Shown: one piece after another, positions 55,339 through 63,641 of the stretch
How the letters are laid out: every line of letters starts with the position of its first letter
Numbering within the stretch: the stretch's first letter is position 1
Assembly: GCF_033962415.1 (NCBI RefSeq)
Contig: NZ_JAVIKH010000009.1
Coordinates: forward strand, 1 to 64,000
Length of the DNA stretch: 64,000 nucleotides
Origin: Candidatus Cetobacterium colombiensis
GTDB lineage: Bacteria > Fusobacteriota > Fusobacteriia > Fusobacteriales > Fusobacteriaceae
Direction of reading: 5' to 3'
Made by a program: the position numbers and the translations under genes
Notes under the pieces: model-generated
What the model was told of the DNA's origin: nothing
Seen by the model: only the letters and a program-made list of their open reading frames with translations
Databases searched by the model: none

Positions 55339-57309
55339 CTACATCTCTAACAACATTAATTTCAATTTGTTCATTTCGTCTCTTTTTTCTATAGCTTTTT
55401 CAAAATTTAATTCCTCAGATAATTTCTTTATTTCTTTAACTAAATTATTTATTTCTTTTTCAATATCTTCTTTACTTGTAAAATGCTTTGTTTCAATAAT
55501 TTTTTCTTCTTCAACTTCCCAATTAAAAACAGATTCTGAAACTTCTCTGTATATTGTTTTAGGTTCAACACCATTTAAAACATTATATTTTTTTTGCTTC
55601 TTTCTTCTTCTATTTGTTTCATCAATAGCGTATTTCATAGAATCTGTAATTTTATCTCCGTAAAGTATAACTCTTCCATCAACATTTCTAGCAGCTCTTC
55701 CTATTGTCTGAACAAGGGATCTTTTACTTCTTAAAAATCCTTCTTTATCTGCTTCTAAAATAGCGACCAAAGAAACTTCTGGAATATCCAACCCTTCTCT
55801 TAACAAGTTAATTCCAACAAGTACATCAAACTCACCTTTTCTCAATCCTTTTATTATTTCGATTCTTTCTAAAGTGTCAATATCTGAATGCATGTACTTT
55901 ACTTTAACTCCTAAAGTTATATAATATTCTGTTAATTCCTCAGCCATTTTTTTAGTCAAAGTAGTTATTAAAACTCTCTCTTTTTTCAATACATTTTTTC
56001 TTATTTCATCTAATAAATCATCTACTTGGTTTTTTGTCTCTTTTACATCAATAATAGGGTCTAAAATTCCAGTAGGTCTGATTAGTTGTTCTGCTATATG
56101 ATTCTTAGATTTTTCAATTTCAAAATCTCCTGGAGTTGCAGAAACAAAGATTGTTTGACCACAATTTTCTCTAAACTCTTCAAAAGTCAGCGGTCTATTA
56201 TCTAAAGCTGATTTTAATCTAAATCCATTTTCAACAAGAGATAATTTTCTTGCTCTATCACCATTATACATTCCTCTTATTTGCGGAACTCCAATATGAG
56301 ATTCATCAATATAAACAACAAAATCTTTTGGAAAATAATCCATCAATGTTGCAGGTTTATCCCCTGGGTTTTTATGCGTTAAATATCTTGAATAATTTTC
56401 TATTCCTTTACAATATCCCACTTCTCTAATCATTTCCAAATCATAATCTGTTCTTTGTTTAAGTCTTTGAGCTTCTAAAAGTTTTCCATTTTCCTCAAAA
56501 TCTTTGACTTCTTTTTTTAAATCTTTTTTTATACTTTCAATTATTCCTTCTTGTTCTCCCTCTTCAGTTACGTAATGAGTAGCTGGGGAAATTGCTATTC
56601 TTTCTAAATTTTTCTTAACTTTTTGCCCTGTTAAAGTATTTATTTCAGAGATATCTTCAATTTCATCTCCCCAAAATTCTATTCTATATCCATTCTCCAT
56701 ATATGATGGATATATATCTAAAACATCTCCTTTAACCCTAAACTTACCTCTTTCGAAAGCCACATCATTTCTTTCATATCTTAATTCTATCAATTTAGCA
56801 ATTAATTTTTTTCTACTATATCCTGTTTTTTTATCAATTGCTATTGTTAATCTTTTATAAGTTTCTGGAGATCCTAAACCATAAATAGCTGAAACTGAAG
56901 CTACTATAACAACATCTTTTCTATTTATTAAAGCTGCAGTTGCAGCATTTCTAAATTTATCTATTTCATCATTTATAGATGAATCTTTTTCTATATATGT
57001 ATCTGTTGTTGCTATATAAGCCTCTGGTTGATAATAATCATAATATGAAACAAAATATTCTACTGCATTTTCAGGAAAAAAGCTTCTGTATTCTGAAAAC
57101 AATTGAGCTGCTAAAGTTTTATTTGGAGCTAATATCAATGCAGGCCTATTACTTTCTTTTATTATGTTAGCTATTGTAAATGTTTTTCCCGATCCTGTCA
57201 CACCTAACAAAGTTTGATCTTTTACTCCTTCTTCTAATCCATTTACTAATTTTTTTATTGCTTCTGGTTGATCTCCTGTTGGAATATATTTTGAATTTAA
57301 TTTAAACAT
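55339..57309 (-). CDS. uvrB: Excinuclease ABC subunit B
   Basis: The damage-verification helicase-like subunit of nucleotide excision repair. The 656-residue sequence has Walker [17 protein letters not shown] and the beta-hairpin region [20 protein letters not shown]. It also has [40 protein letters not shown] and [17 protein letters not shown]-terminal UVR domain reads [15 protein letters not shown], the UvrC-binding helix pair. It begins the run that reads into xseA, the TPR gene and dprA. Confidence 0.97.
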   Translation of the reverse strand: MFKLNSKYIPTGDQPEAIKKLVNGLEEGVKDQTLLGVTGSGKTFTIANIIKESNRPALILAPNKTLAAQLFSEYRSFFPENAVEYFVSYYDYYQPEAYIATTDTYIEKDSSINDEIDKFRNAATAALINRKDVVIVASVSAIYGLGSPETYKRLTIAIDKKTGYSRKKLIAKLIELRYERNDVAFERGKFRVKGDVLDIYPSYMENGYRIEFWGDEIEDISEINTLTGQKVKKNLERIAISPATHYVTEEGEQEGIIESIKKDLKKEVKDFEENGKLLEAQRLKQRTDYDLEMIREVGYCKGIENYSRYLTHKNPGDKPATLMDYFPKDFVVYIDESHIGVPQIRGMYNGDRARKLSLVENGFRLKSALDNRPLTFEEFRENCGQTIFVSATPGDFEIEKSKNHIAEQLIRPTGILDPIIDVKETKNQVDDLLDEIRKNVLKKERVLITTLTKKMAEELTEYYITLGVKVKYMHSDIDTLERIEIIKGLRKGEFDVLVGINLLREGLDIPEVSLVAILEADKEGFLRSKRSLVQTIGRAARNVDGRVILYGDKITDSMKYAIDETNRRRKKQKKYNVLNGVEPKTIYREVSESVFNWEVEEEKIIETKHFTSKEDIEKEINNLVKEIKKLSEELNFEKAIEKRDEMNKLKLMLLEM

Positions 57310-57330
57310 TTATGACACCTCCATTAAAAT

Positions 57331-57354
57331 AGGGAGAGGTTCTCTCCTCTCCCT
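57331..57354 (-). terminator. Terminator after the trmN6-type gene
   Basis: Stem AGGGAGAGG/CCTCTCCCT (57331-57339 with 57346-57354) with a six-base loop follows the stop at 57364 on the minus strand. It is followed by ATTTTAAT rather than a long T-run, so some read-through into uvrB is possible. Confidence 0.65.
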
Positions 57355-57363
57355 TAAAGTATC

Positions 57364-58038
57364 TTAATTATCATTTAAAAAAATTGGAGTTTCAATTTTT
57401 AATATATTTTTTCTCCCCTTACTAGCTTCAATTAAAACAATACTTGAATCTTTATCTCTAGAATAATGAACAAACTTTACCCTCTTAACTGAAAATCCAT
57501 ATTTAACAAGTTCTTGTGAAATTTCTAAAAATCTATAACTTTTATGTACCATAAATAATTCACCTCTTGGTTTTAATAACCTTTTGGCATTAGCTACAAA
57601 CTCTTTTAAATTTAACTTTATCTCATGTCTTGCTATACTTTTTATATCTTTATCATTAATTTCTTTTCCATCTACTACCATATAAGGAGGATTTGAAATT
57701 ATATAATCATAAGTATTCCCCTCTTGAATATCTTTTATATCCATGTTTACAACTTCTACTTTTTCTTCTAATTTATTTCTTTTTACATTTCTAATTGCTA
57801 ACTCTGCTATTTCTTTTTGAATTTCTACAGCTTTTATTTTAGAAACTTTATCTTTAGCACACAATAATACTGGAATTATTCCATTTCCTGTTCCTATCTC
57901 CAATATTTTAGCATTTTTCTTTCCATTAAAGAAATTAGCTAATAGCACTGCATCTGTTCCAAATCTAAAACCATCTTTTTTTTGAATTAAAGTGTACCCT
58001 TCACAAATATTAGCTATATCCTCATTTTCAAAAATCAT
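57364..58038 (-). CDS. tRNA1(Val) adenine-N6 methyltransferase, TrmN6/YfiC-like
   Basis: A 224-residue class I SAM-dependent methyltransferase. DGFRFGTDAVLLANFF is the family's opening, ILEIGTGNGIIPVLL is the SAM-binding loop, and YIISNPPYMV is the NPPY motif of N6-adenine methyltransferases. In Escherichia coli YfiC methylates A37 of tRNA1-Val; the same target is inferred. It lies 6 bases after ricT and ends at a hairpin. Confidence 0.82.
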   Translation of the reverse strand: MIFENEDIANICEGYTLIQKKDGFRFGTDAVLLANFFNGKKNAKILEIGTGNGIIPVLLCAKDKVSKIKAVEIQKEIAELAIRNVKRNKLEEKVEVVNMDIKDIQEGNTYDYIISNPPYMVVDGKEINDKDIKSIARHEIKLNLKEFVANAKRLLKPRGELFMVHKSYRFLEISQELVKYGFSVKRVKFVHYSRDKDSSIVLIEASKGRKNILKIETPIFLNDN

Positions 58039-58044
58039 TTTTTA

Positions 58045-58995
58045 TTACTCCTTTTCTAAAACCTTATGCTGTAGCTCCTCTGTTGATAAAACATTTTGTA
58101 ATTTCTTTGCTTCTTTTTTATTAAATTTTATCTCGTCTATAAGAATTTTCATAATTCCTTTTCCTTCAACATCAACATATAAGAATCCATTTAAAGGACT
58201 AATACTTGTTACTTTTCCATCTCCTTTAGGAGTTTTTACTAATTGATTAACAGCTGGATAAACTCTTAATGCTTCTTCATATTGCTTATATTCATAATTT
58301 ATACAACATAGTAATCTTCCACATACACCTGAAATTTTAGTAGGATTAATTACCAATCCTTGATCTCTTGCCATTTTTATTGATACTGAATCAAATTTAT
58401 TTATAAATGTTCTACAACAAAGTTCTTTTCCACATACACCAATATTTCCAAGTATCCTAGCTTCATCTCTAACACCTATTTGTCTCAATTCTATTCTAAG
58501 CTTAAATATATTAGCTAAGTCTTTTACTAAATCTCTGAAGTCTATTCTACCTTCTGCAGTAAAATAGAATATTAATTTTGTTTTATCAAATGTATATTCT
58601 GTTTCTATTAACTTCATTGGCAATTTGTGATGAGCTATTCTTTCTTTGCATGTTTTAAATGCTTCTTTAGCTTCTTGACGAAGTACTTCATATTTTTGAA
58701 TTTCTTCTTCACTTGCTTTCTTTACAACTGGTTTTAAAGGCAGCACTAACACTCTCTCAGGTAATTGCATTGGACCACCATAAACAATTCCTATTTCCTT
58801 ACCTCTTATTGTATCTACTATTACTTTATCGCCCTTTTTATACTCTACATCATCTACAATTTCAAAGCTATATCTTTTCTTTGTAGTTTCAAACATAACT
58901 CCTAATATATTATATAGTTTATTTGGATCTGAAACTATTTCTTCATTGTTTTCTTCTTTTATATTTTTATCTATATCTAAATTTCCTTGTGTCAT
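58045..58995 (-). CDS. PSP1-domain protein RicT/YaaT-like
   Basis: A 316-residue protein with the PSP1/RicT core in the middle (KGDKVIVDTIRGKEIGIVYG near 57). Conserved cysteines are at GNIGVCGKELCCRTF (about 188-202) and ISGVCGRLLCCINYEY (about 220-235). In Bacillus RicT acts with RicA and RicF in controlling mRNA maturation and binds iron-sulfur clusters. The partners were not found in the window. A GGGAGG site lies before the ATG. The linkage to trmN6 resembles the yaaT-yabB order of Firmicutes. Confidence 0.85.
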   Translation of the reverse strand: MTQGNLDIDKNIKEENNEEIVSDPNKLYNILGVMFETTKKRYSFEIVDDVEYKKGDKVIVDTIRGKEIGIVYGGPMQLPERVLVLPLKPVVKKASEEEIQKYEVLRQEAKEAFKTCKERIAHHKLPMKLIETEYTFDKTKLIFYFTAEGRIDFRDLVKDLANIFKLRIELRQIGVRDEARILGNIGVCGKELCCRTFINKFDSVSIKMARDQGLVINPTKISGVCGRLLCCINYEYKQYEEALRVYPAVNQLVKTPKGDGKVTSISPLNGFLYVDVEGKGIMKILIDEIKFNKKEAKKLQNVLSTEELQHKVLEKE

Positions 58996-59063
58996 CTGTC
59001 CTCCCGCGAAAATATTAACGTTCTATAATATAGAGTATATCATATTTTTGATATTTTAAGAAT

Positions 59064-60014
59064 TTATTTTATATATTTTAACTGTTCTAGAATCATGTAA
59101 TTTAAATGCTTTCTTGAAGAAAAACTCAGCTCTAAATTAATATGTTTTAAATTTGGTAATTCTTTAAAAATCCTTTTCAAATCTCCTCTATATATACTAT
59201 GAGAATCTAATTTTTTCATATGCTCCCACTCTATTTTAAATTTCTCCATTCTATTTCCATTTTCCCATTTTTTTATATATTCAGAAAAATCTTTCAACAA
59301 ATACTCATTAAATTCTGGACCATTTATATGTAAGGCATATATATAATTTTTTAATTCTTTTAACTCTTTAATTTTTTCCAAAATATATTCATCTGCTTCA
59401 TTAAAATTTTTTATTGTTTTATCAGTGCAAATCATATGAGATAAATCCATAAGAAATCCTTTGTTTTTATAATTTATCTTTTGAAAAAAATACTTTGTCA
59501 ATTTATAATCTTTAAAAGTTAATCCAGGCCATGGTAAATTTTCAAAAAGAAGAAGTGGCCCATCTCCCTTAAAAACTTCATTTATAATTTTTATTGTTTC
59601 TTCTAAAACTTCAAAAGAACTATAATTAAAACTAAATTTAAAGATATCTTTTGGTCTAACATGTGAAACGTGAAAAACCATATATTTTGAATTTAATAAT
59701 TTCGCTTTTTCAAATTGATCTTTAAATGTTTTTATTAAAATATTCTTTTCAAGAGAGCCATAATAATTTAAAATTCCATCTTTATCACAAAAATCTTCTT
59801 TTACTTTTTCATATTCCTCTCTCCAAAATTCTAACCACGTTGGATAATACAGTAAATGGACTCCAATTATCGGATATTTTTTATATTCATCTAATTCTAA
59901 ATGATTTCCAACTATCGTCTCTATTCCAGAAATTCCATTTTGTTCCAATATTTTATATTCTTCTTGAAAATTAGAATATTCATTATTTTTAGGTATAAAA
60001 CTAAAGCTAATCAT
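59064..60014 (-). CDS. TIM-barrel protein, candidate cobamide-remodelling hydrolase CbiR
   Basis: A 316-residue protein with a xylose-isomerase/AP-endonuclease-like barrel pattern. Strand ends hold metal-type residues: GVHLLYYPTW, YMVFHVSHVRP, LLLFENLPWPG, GFLMDLSHMICT, YALHINGPEF and INLELSF. Its ATG overlaps the btuF stop by 8 bases, so it is translated with a cobalamin-binding protein and follows a riboswitch-controlled receptor. CbiR of Akkermansia, a member of the AP endonuclease 2 superfamily found in many phyla, cleaves the nucleotide loop of cobamides for remodelling. This gene matches in fold and context, but the assignment is inference. It could be an unrelated sugar isomerase or nuclease. 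Confidence 0.55.
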   Translation of the reverse strand: MISFSFIPKNNEYSNFQEEYKILEQNGISGIETIVGNHLELDEYKKYPIIGVHLLYYPTWLEFWREEYEKVKEDFCDKDGILNYYGSLEKNILIKTFKDQFEKAKLLNSKYMVFHVSHVRPKDIFKFSFNYSSFEVLEETIKIINEVFKGDGPLLLFENLPWPGLTFKDYKLTKYFFQKINYKNKGFLMDLSHMICTDKTIKNFNEADEYILEKIKELKELKNYIYALHINGPEFNEYLLKDFSEYIKKWENGNRMEKFKIEWEHMKKLDSHSIYRGDLKRIFKELPNLKHINLELSFSSRKHLNYMILEQLKYIK

Positions 60015-60864
60015 TTGAAAGCACTTCCTTTATTTGCTCTAAAGATTTTAAAACTCTTGTAGATGGTCTATTTATTCCTTCATCTACAAAGTATATCTTT
60101 TGATTTTTTACTGCATCTATATCTTTCCACTCTTTTCTTGTTTTTATATCATTTACAACTTCTTTTCTATCTTCTCCAACGAATATAATCTGTGGATTTT
60201 TTTCAATTATCTTTTCTAAAGTTGGTGATATCCATCCCTCTTCATCACTAAATATATTTTCACCACCAGCCTTTTCTAAAACATCGTTTAAAAAAGTTTT
60301 ATTTCCTGTTGTATAAATAGGATTATTTAAAATTTCAAAATATACTCTCTTTTTCTTAAAATTATTATCTAAAGTTATATTTTTTAATTTTTCAATATAA
60401 TCTTTTTTTAACTTTTCACTTTCATATTTTTTATTTAATAGTTTTCCTATTTCATCTATAGAATTTTCCACTGCTTTTAAAGTTTTCGGATTTTCAATTA
60501 CATAAACTGGTATTCCTATTTCATCAAAAACTTTTAAACTTTCTTTTCCTTTTGATAAACTGTGTTTTGAAGTTATAACCAAATCAGGCATTAATTCAAT
60601 TATTTTTTCTTCATTTAATCTATCCGTATTTAAAATTCCTTTTCCAGATAATTTATCTGATAACTTTTCTGAATAAATATCTACCCCAACCAACATATCT
60701 ACTAATCCCATATCTATTATTATTTCAGTATTTGAAGGCACGGTAGAAATAACCCTTTCAATTTTTTCAGGTACACTTATCTCTCTACCTACTCCATCTA
60801 TATATACTTTTGAATATGTTATTGCAACTAAAAATACATTTAATAAAAATATTTTTTTTAACAT
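60007..60864 (-). CDS. Periplasmic cobalamin-binding protein BtuF-like
   Basis: A 285-residue periplasmic binding protein of the BtuF/FecB class III group, with a signal peptide (MLKKIFLLNVFLVAITYSKV). The domain has RVISTVPSNTEIIIDMGLVD near residue 40 and VDIYSEKLSDK. PDLVITSKHSLSKGKESLKV follows and the second lobe carries INRPSTRVLKSLEQI. Cobalamin rather than haem or siderophore is indicated by the riboswitch-controlled receptor upstream. No btuC or btuD permease genes adjoin. Its ATG follows GGAGAGAG, and it has its own promoter. Confidence 0.8.
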   Translation of the reverse strand: MLKKIFLLNVFLVAITYSKVYIDGVGREISVPEKIERVISTVPSNTEIIIDMGLVDMLVGVDIYSEKLSDKLSGKGILNTDRLNEEKIIELMPDLVITSKHSLSKGKESLKVFDEIGIPVYVIENPKTLKAVENSIDEIGKLLNKKYESEKLKKDYIEKLKNITLDNNFKKKRVYFEILNNPIYTTGNKTFLNDVLEKAGGENIFSDEEGWISPTLEKIIEKNPQIIFVGEDRKEVVNDIKTRKEWKDIDAVKNQKIYFVDEGINRPSTRVLKSLEQIKEVLSND

Positions 60865-60895
60865 TTCTCTCTCCTTTTTAGAAACTTTCTATGAA

Positions 60896-60925
60896 ATTAT
60901 AACATAAAAAAAATACTCTTCTCAA
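60896..60925 (-). promoter_or_regulatory. Promoter of btuF-cbiR-like, overlapping the btuB terminator
   Basis: TTGAGA (60920-60925) and an extended -10 TGTTATAAT (TATAAT at 60896-60901) are separated by 18 bases. The -35 is within the terminator hairpin of btuB. Confidence 0.65.
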
Positions 60926-60948
60926 TTATCTTGAAAAAGAGTATTTTT
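60903..60948 (-). terminator. Terminator of btuB
   Basis: A 12-bp stem AAAAATACTCTT/AAGAGTATTTTT (60909-60920 with 60937-60948) encloses a 16-base loop and is followed by Ts on the minus strand, 5 bases after the btuB stop. Confidence 0.85.
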
Positions 60949-60953
60949 CATTA

Positions 60954-62825
60954 TTAAAAACTATATTTAAATCCTACATAATAGTTTCTCTCCGCTGCTG
61001 GATAATAACTAAATCCCTTACTACTATATCCTACGTAGTTATAGTATTTTTCATCAAATAAATTATTTACTCCCACTGTTATAATTAATCCATCTTGGAA
61101 ATCATACATTGCTGTTAAATTTGATAAAAAATAATCATCTACTTTTTTGCCTTTATTTTCCTCATCACCATTGGCAAAAGAATTACCATAATATTCCCAT
61201 GAGTTATTGAAACTTAATTTCTCATTAAATTTATAATTTAAATTTAATACTCCCTTTACATTTGGAATTCCAGGAATATCCTTTCCTTTTTTAAACTCTG
61301 TTTTCATATAAGTAACCGATTCTGAAATTGTTAACTTATCAAAGTAGTGTTCCAATGAAAATTCAATTCCTTTTCTTTTACTTGTTCCATTTAGATTCCT
61401 ATTCTTCTTTGCATCTCCATTTTCGTTTATACCATAGAAAATTTCATTTTCTGTTTCTATATAAAATAAAGATGAAGAAACATAAGTATTTCCTACAAAA
61501 TCTTTCACTCCAATTTCGTAAGTTTCACTTTTTTGTGGTTTAAACTCCCCATCCCAAGCATTTATCTCATCTGTGTTAGGAGTTCTAAATCCTTTTGTAT
61601 AACCTACGTATGTTGATCCTGAATCTGAATATAGATAACTTCCTGTTAACTCTATTGCATCCTCTTTAAATTTTTTATTTGATAATTTATCTCCTTTATA
61701 CTCTATATTTTGTCTTCTATACCCTTGAGTAAATCTAAAATTATTTATTGTAGAGCTATTTATTAAAAATCCTCCTAAAGAGTTCTTTTCTGACTTTCCT
61801 TTTCCGTAAGCAAAATCTTTAGTTTCTCCTTTATATAAATCTCCACCGAAAACTAAATAACTTTCTTTTAAGTAAGTGTATTTAAGTTGTGGTTTTACGT
61901 ATTTTATTTCTGTTTTATAATTACTACCATTTGATGAATAACTTTCATGGGCATATGTTCCTAATAGTTTAAATTCTAATTCTGAATTTATATTATATAC
62001 ATAGTCTCCTGCAAAATTATTTTTTTCTGTCTTTCCATCTATTCTCCAAACATTTGAATTTGATTGCGTTCTATCTTCTTCTACCTCTAATTCATTTAAA
62101 GATCCTGGAGCTCTAAACTTATTTTTAGAATAGTTATATTTAAATTTTACCTCACCTTTATCTAATTTATATCTAGTTCTAAATCCAAAATTTTCTAAAT
62201 CATCTTTTTCATAATCTCTATATCCATCTTTTTCTTTTTTTAAATAATCAACTTCCACAAGAAGTTTCTCTCCTAACTTAGTTCCATATGTTAAATGTTG
62301 CTTTTTTAATCCATATGAACCTATCTCAGTATTTAAACTTCCATAGTTTAATTTATTTTCAGGAGCTTTTGTTACAATATTTATTGTTCCACCTATAGCT
62401 CCATCTCCATACAATACTGATCCTCCTGAAGGAATTACTTCAATTCTCTCAATATTATCAACAGCTATATTACTAGTCTGATATCCTGATAAATCTATTG
62501 AATTTATTGGGGCTCCATCTACTAACACTATTACGTTAGATTTTGCCGTTGCTCCCTGACCTCTCATATCAAAAGCAGCATCAGCTCCCCCCATTTCTTT
62601 TACAACAACACTTGATACTAATTTTAAAGCTTCAGCTACTGATTTAGCTCCCCTTTGAGAAATCTCTTCCCCTGTTAAAACAGTTATATTTTTAGGAATA
62701 TCCGCTACTGTCGTCTCTGTATTTTCACTAGTTATTACACTCTCTTCTAGCTTTATACTTTTTTCCTCTCCCAATGCTAAAGTTGATGCAAGAAGTAATC
62801 CTGCAACACAAAACTTTTTCTTCAT
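60954..62825 (-). CDS. btuB: TonB-dependent outer-membrane receptor, BtuB-like (cobalamin uptake)
   Basis: A 623-residue TonB-dependent beta-barrel. It has a signal peptide (MKKKFCVAGLLLASTLALGEE), a TonB-box-like ESVITSE near residues 29-35, and a plug domain with PKNITVLTGEEISQRGAKSV and DAAFDMRGQGATAKSNVIVL. VIPSGGSVLYGDGAIGGTI is the characteristic plug end. The barrel ends YVGFKYSF, with the terminal Phe used in barrel assembly. Substrate is inferred from the cobalamin riboswitch in its leader and the btuF gene downstream. Start 62825 is chosen (GGGAGG about 10 bases upstream); the ATG at 62894 lies within the riboswitch. Confidence 0.88.
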   Translation of the reverse strand: MKKKFCVAGLLLASTLALGEEKSIKLEESVITSENTETTVADIPKNITVLTGEEISQRGAKSVAEALKLVSSVVVKEMGGADAAFDMRGQGATAKSNVIVLVDGAPINSIDLSGYQTSNIAVDNIERIEVIPSGGSVLYGDGAIGGTINIVTKAPENKLNYGSLNTEIGSYGLKKQHLTYGTKLGEKLLVEVDYLKKEKDGYRDYEKDDLENFGFRTRYKLDKGEVKFKYNYSKNKFRAPGSLNELEVEEDRTQSNSNVWRIDGKTEKNNFAGDYVYNINSELEFKLLGTYAHESYSSNGSNYKTEIKYVKPQLKYTYLKESYLVFGGDLYKGETKDFAYGKGKSEKNSLGGFLINSSTINNFRFTQGYRRQNIEYKGDKLSNKKFKEDAIELTGSYLYSDSGSTYVGYTKGFRTPNTDEINAWDGEFKPQKSETYEIGVKDFVGNTYVSSSLFYIETENEIFYGINENGDAKKNRNLNGTSKRKGIEFSLEHYFDKLTISESVTYMKTEFKKGKDIPGIPNVKGVLNLNYKFNEKLSFNNSWEYYGNSFANGDEENKGKKVDDYFLSNLTAMYDFQDGLIITVGVNNLFDEKYYNYVGYSSKGFSYYPAAERNYYVGFKYSF

Positions 62826-62839
62826 AATAATTAATCCTC

Positions 62840-62992
62840 CCATTTCTGTCACTCGCAGTTTGTTTTTATGGCAGGTATCCTGACTCAACTTCATCCTCTA
62901 ATAGCCCTTCCCAGTTTCCCAGTGGTTTATCTATTTTTGTCCATTTTACAGTGGCGTGACCGTTTAAGCTTTGCACTTAATTCCCTTTTAAT
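62840..62992 (-). ncRNA. Cobalamin (B12) riboswitch in the btuB leader
   Basis: On the minus strand GGGAATT opens the aptamer, GCCACTGT follows (CGGTCACGCCACTG, near 62950-62965), then CACTGGGAAACTGGGAAGG, GAGGATGAAG and finally the B12-box core AGTCAGGATACCTGCC (about 62870-62885). The region after it carries CTGCGAGTGACAG immediately before the GGGAGG ribosome-binding site, and no T-rich terminator. Control of translation is thus more likely than termination. The 5' end near 62992 is approximate. Confidence 0.93.
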
Positions 62993-63013
62993 TTATAAAA
63001 ACCATAACACTTT

Positions 63014-63019
63014 ATTATA
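63014..63019 (-). promoter_or_regulatory. Probable -10 element of btuB
   Basis: TATAAT on the minus strand lies about 25 bases upstream of the riboswitch, which places transcription start near 63007. A good -35 is not visible at 16-18 bases (CTTTTA or TTTTAA only). This 315-base gap (62826-63140) holds the riboswitch, this element and the ogt promoter. Confidence 0.5.
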
Positions 63020-63084
63020 CTACAGTTCTTTTATTTTTAAAAGTTTTAACATATTTTTTGAACATTTATATTTTTAAAATATCC

Positions 63085-63113
63085 TTGATTTATTTATATT
63101 TCTTAAGTATAAT
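63085..63113 (+). promoter_or_regulatory. Promoter of ogt
   Basis: TTGATT (63085-63090) and TATAAT (63108-63113) with exactly 17 bases between them, 27 bases before the ATG at 63141. Confidence 0.85.
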
Positions 63114-63140
63114 CTATTTAAAAGTTTTTAAGGAGTTTGT

Positions 63141-63623
63141 ATGAAAAATATTATGCCAGGTTATTTTTATATTTTTGATACTTCATTTGGCTTACTAAAA
63201 ATCGAAGAAATCGATAATGAAATTGTTAAAATTGAGCTTAATAACCCTACTTCAAATAGAACTTTTAAACTAACTGAAATTTTAGAAAAAGCATATAAAG
63301 AGATTAATGATTTTATAAAAGGTAAAAGAAAAAGTTTTACTTTTAAAATCAATCCCTCTGGAACAGAGTTTCAAAAATCTGTTTGGAATGCTCTTCTTAA
63401 TATTCCATATGGTGAAGTAAAATCATATAAAGATATAGCAATTGCTATTGGAAATCCAAAAGCTTGCCGTGCTGTTGGAATGGCTAACAATAAAAATCCT
63501 ATTCCTATTGTTATCCCTTGCCATAGAGTTATTGGATCTAACGGTAAATTAACTGGATATGCTTATGGACTTTCTTTAAAAGAACATCTTTTAAATCTAG
63601 AAAAAACTAAAGGTACAAAATAA
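63141..63623 (+). CDS. ogt: Methylated-DNA--protein-cysteine methyltransferase
   Basis: A suicide repair protein that removes alkyl groups from O6-alkylguanine and O4-alkylthymine. The 160-residue sequence has an N-terminal RNase H-like domain and the C-terminal DNA-binding domain. The latter contains FQKSVWNALLNIPYGEVKSY and the active site IPIVIPCHRVIGSNGKLTGYA, with alkyl-acceptor Cys in PCHRV. AAGGAG lies 7 bases before the ATG. It is monocistronic with its own promoter and terminator. Confidence 0.97.
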   Translation: MKNIMPGYFYIFDTSFGLLKIEEIDNEIVKIELNNPTSNRTFKLTEILEKAYKEINDFIKGKRKSFTFKINPSGTEFQKSVWNALLNIPYGEVKSYKDIAIAIGNPKACRAVGMANNKNPIPIVIPCHRVIGSNGKLTGYAYGLSLKEHLLNLEKTKGTK

Positions 63624-63637
63624 ATTGTACCTTTTTT
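63610..63637. terminator. Terminator of ogt
   Basis: Stem GGTACAA/TTGTACC (63612-63618 with 63625-63631) begins inside the last codons of ogt and is followed by six T residues. Its reverse side may also end the symporter gene. Confidence 0.85.
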
Positions 63638-63641
63638 AGTT

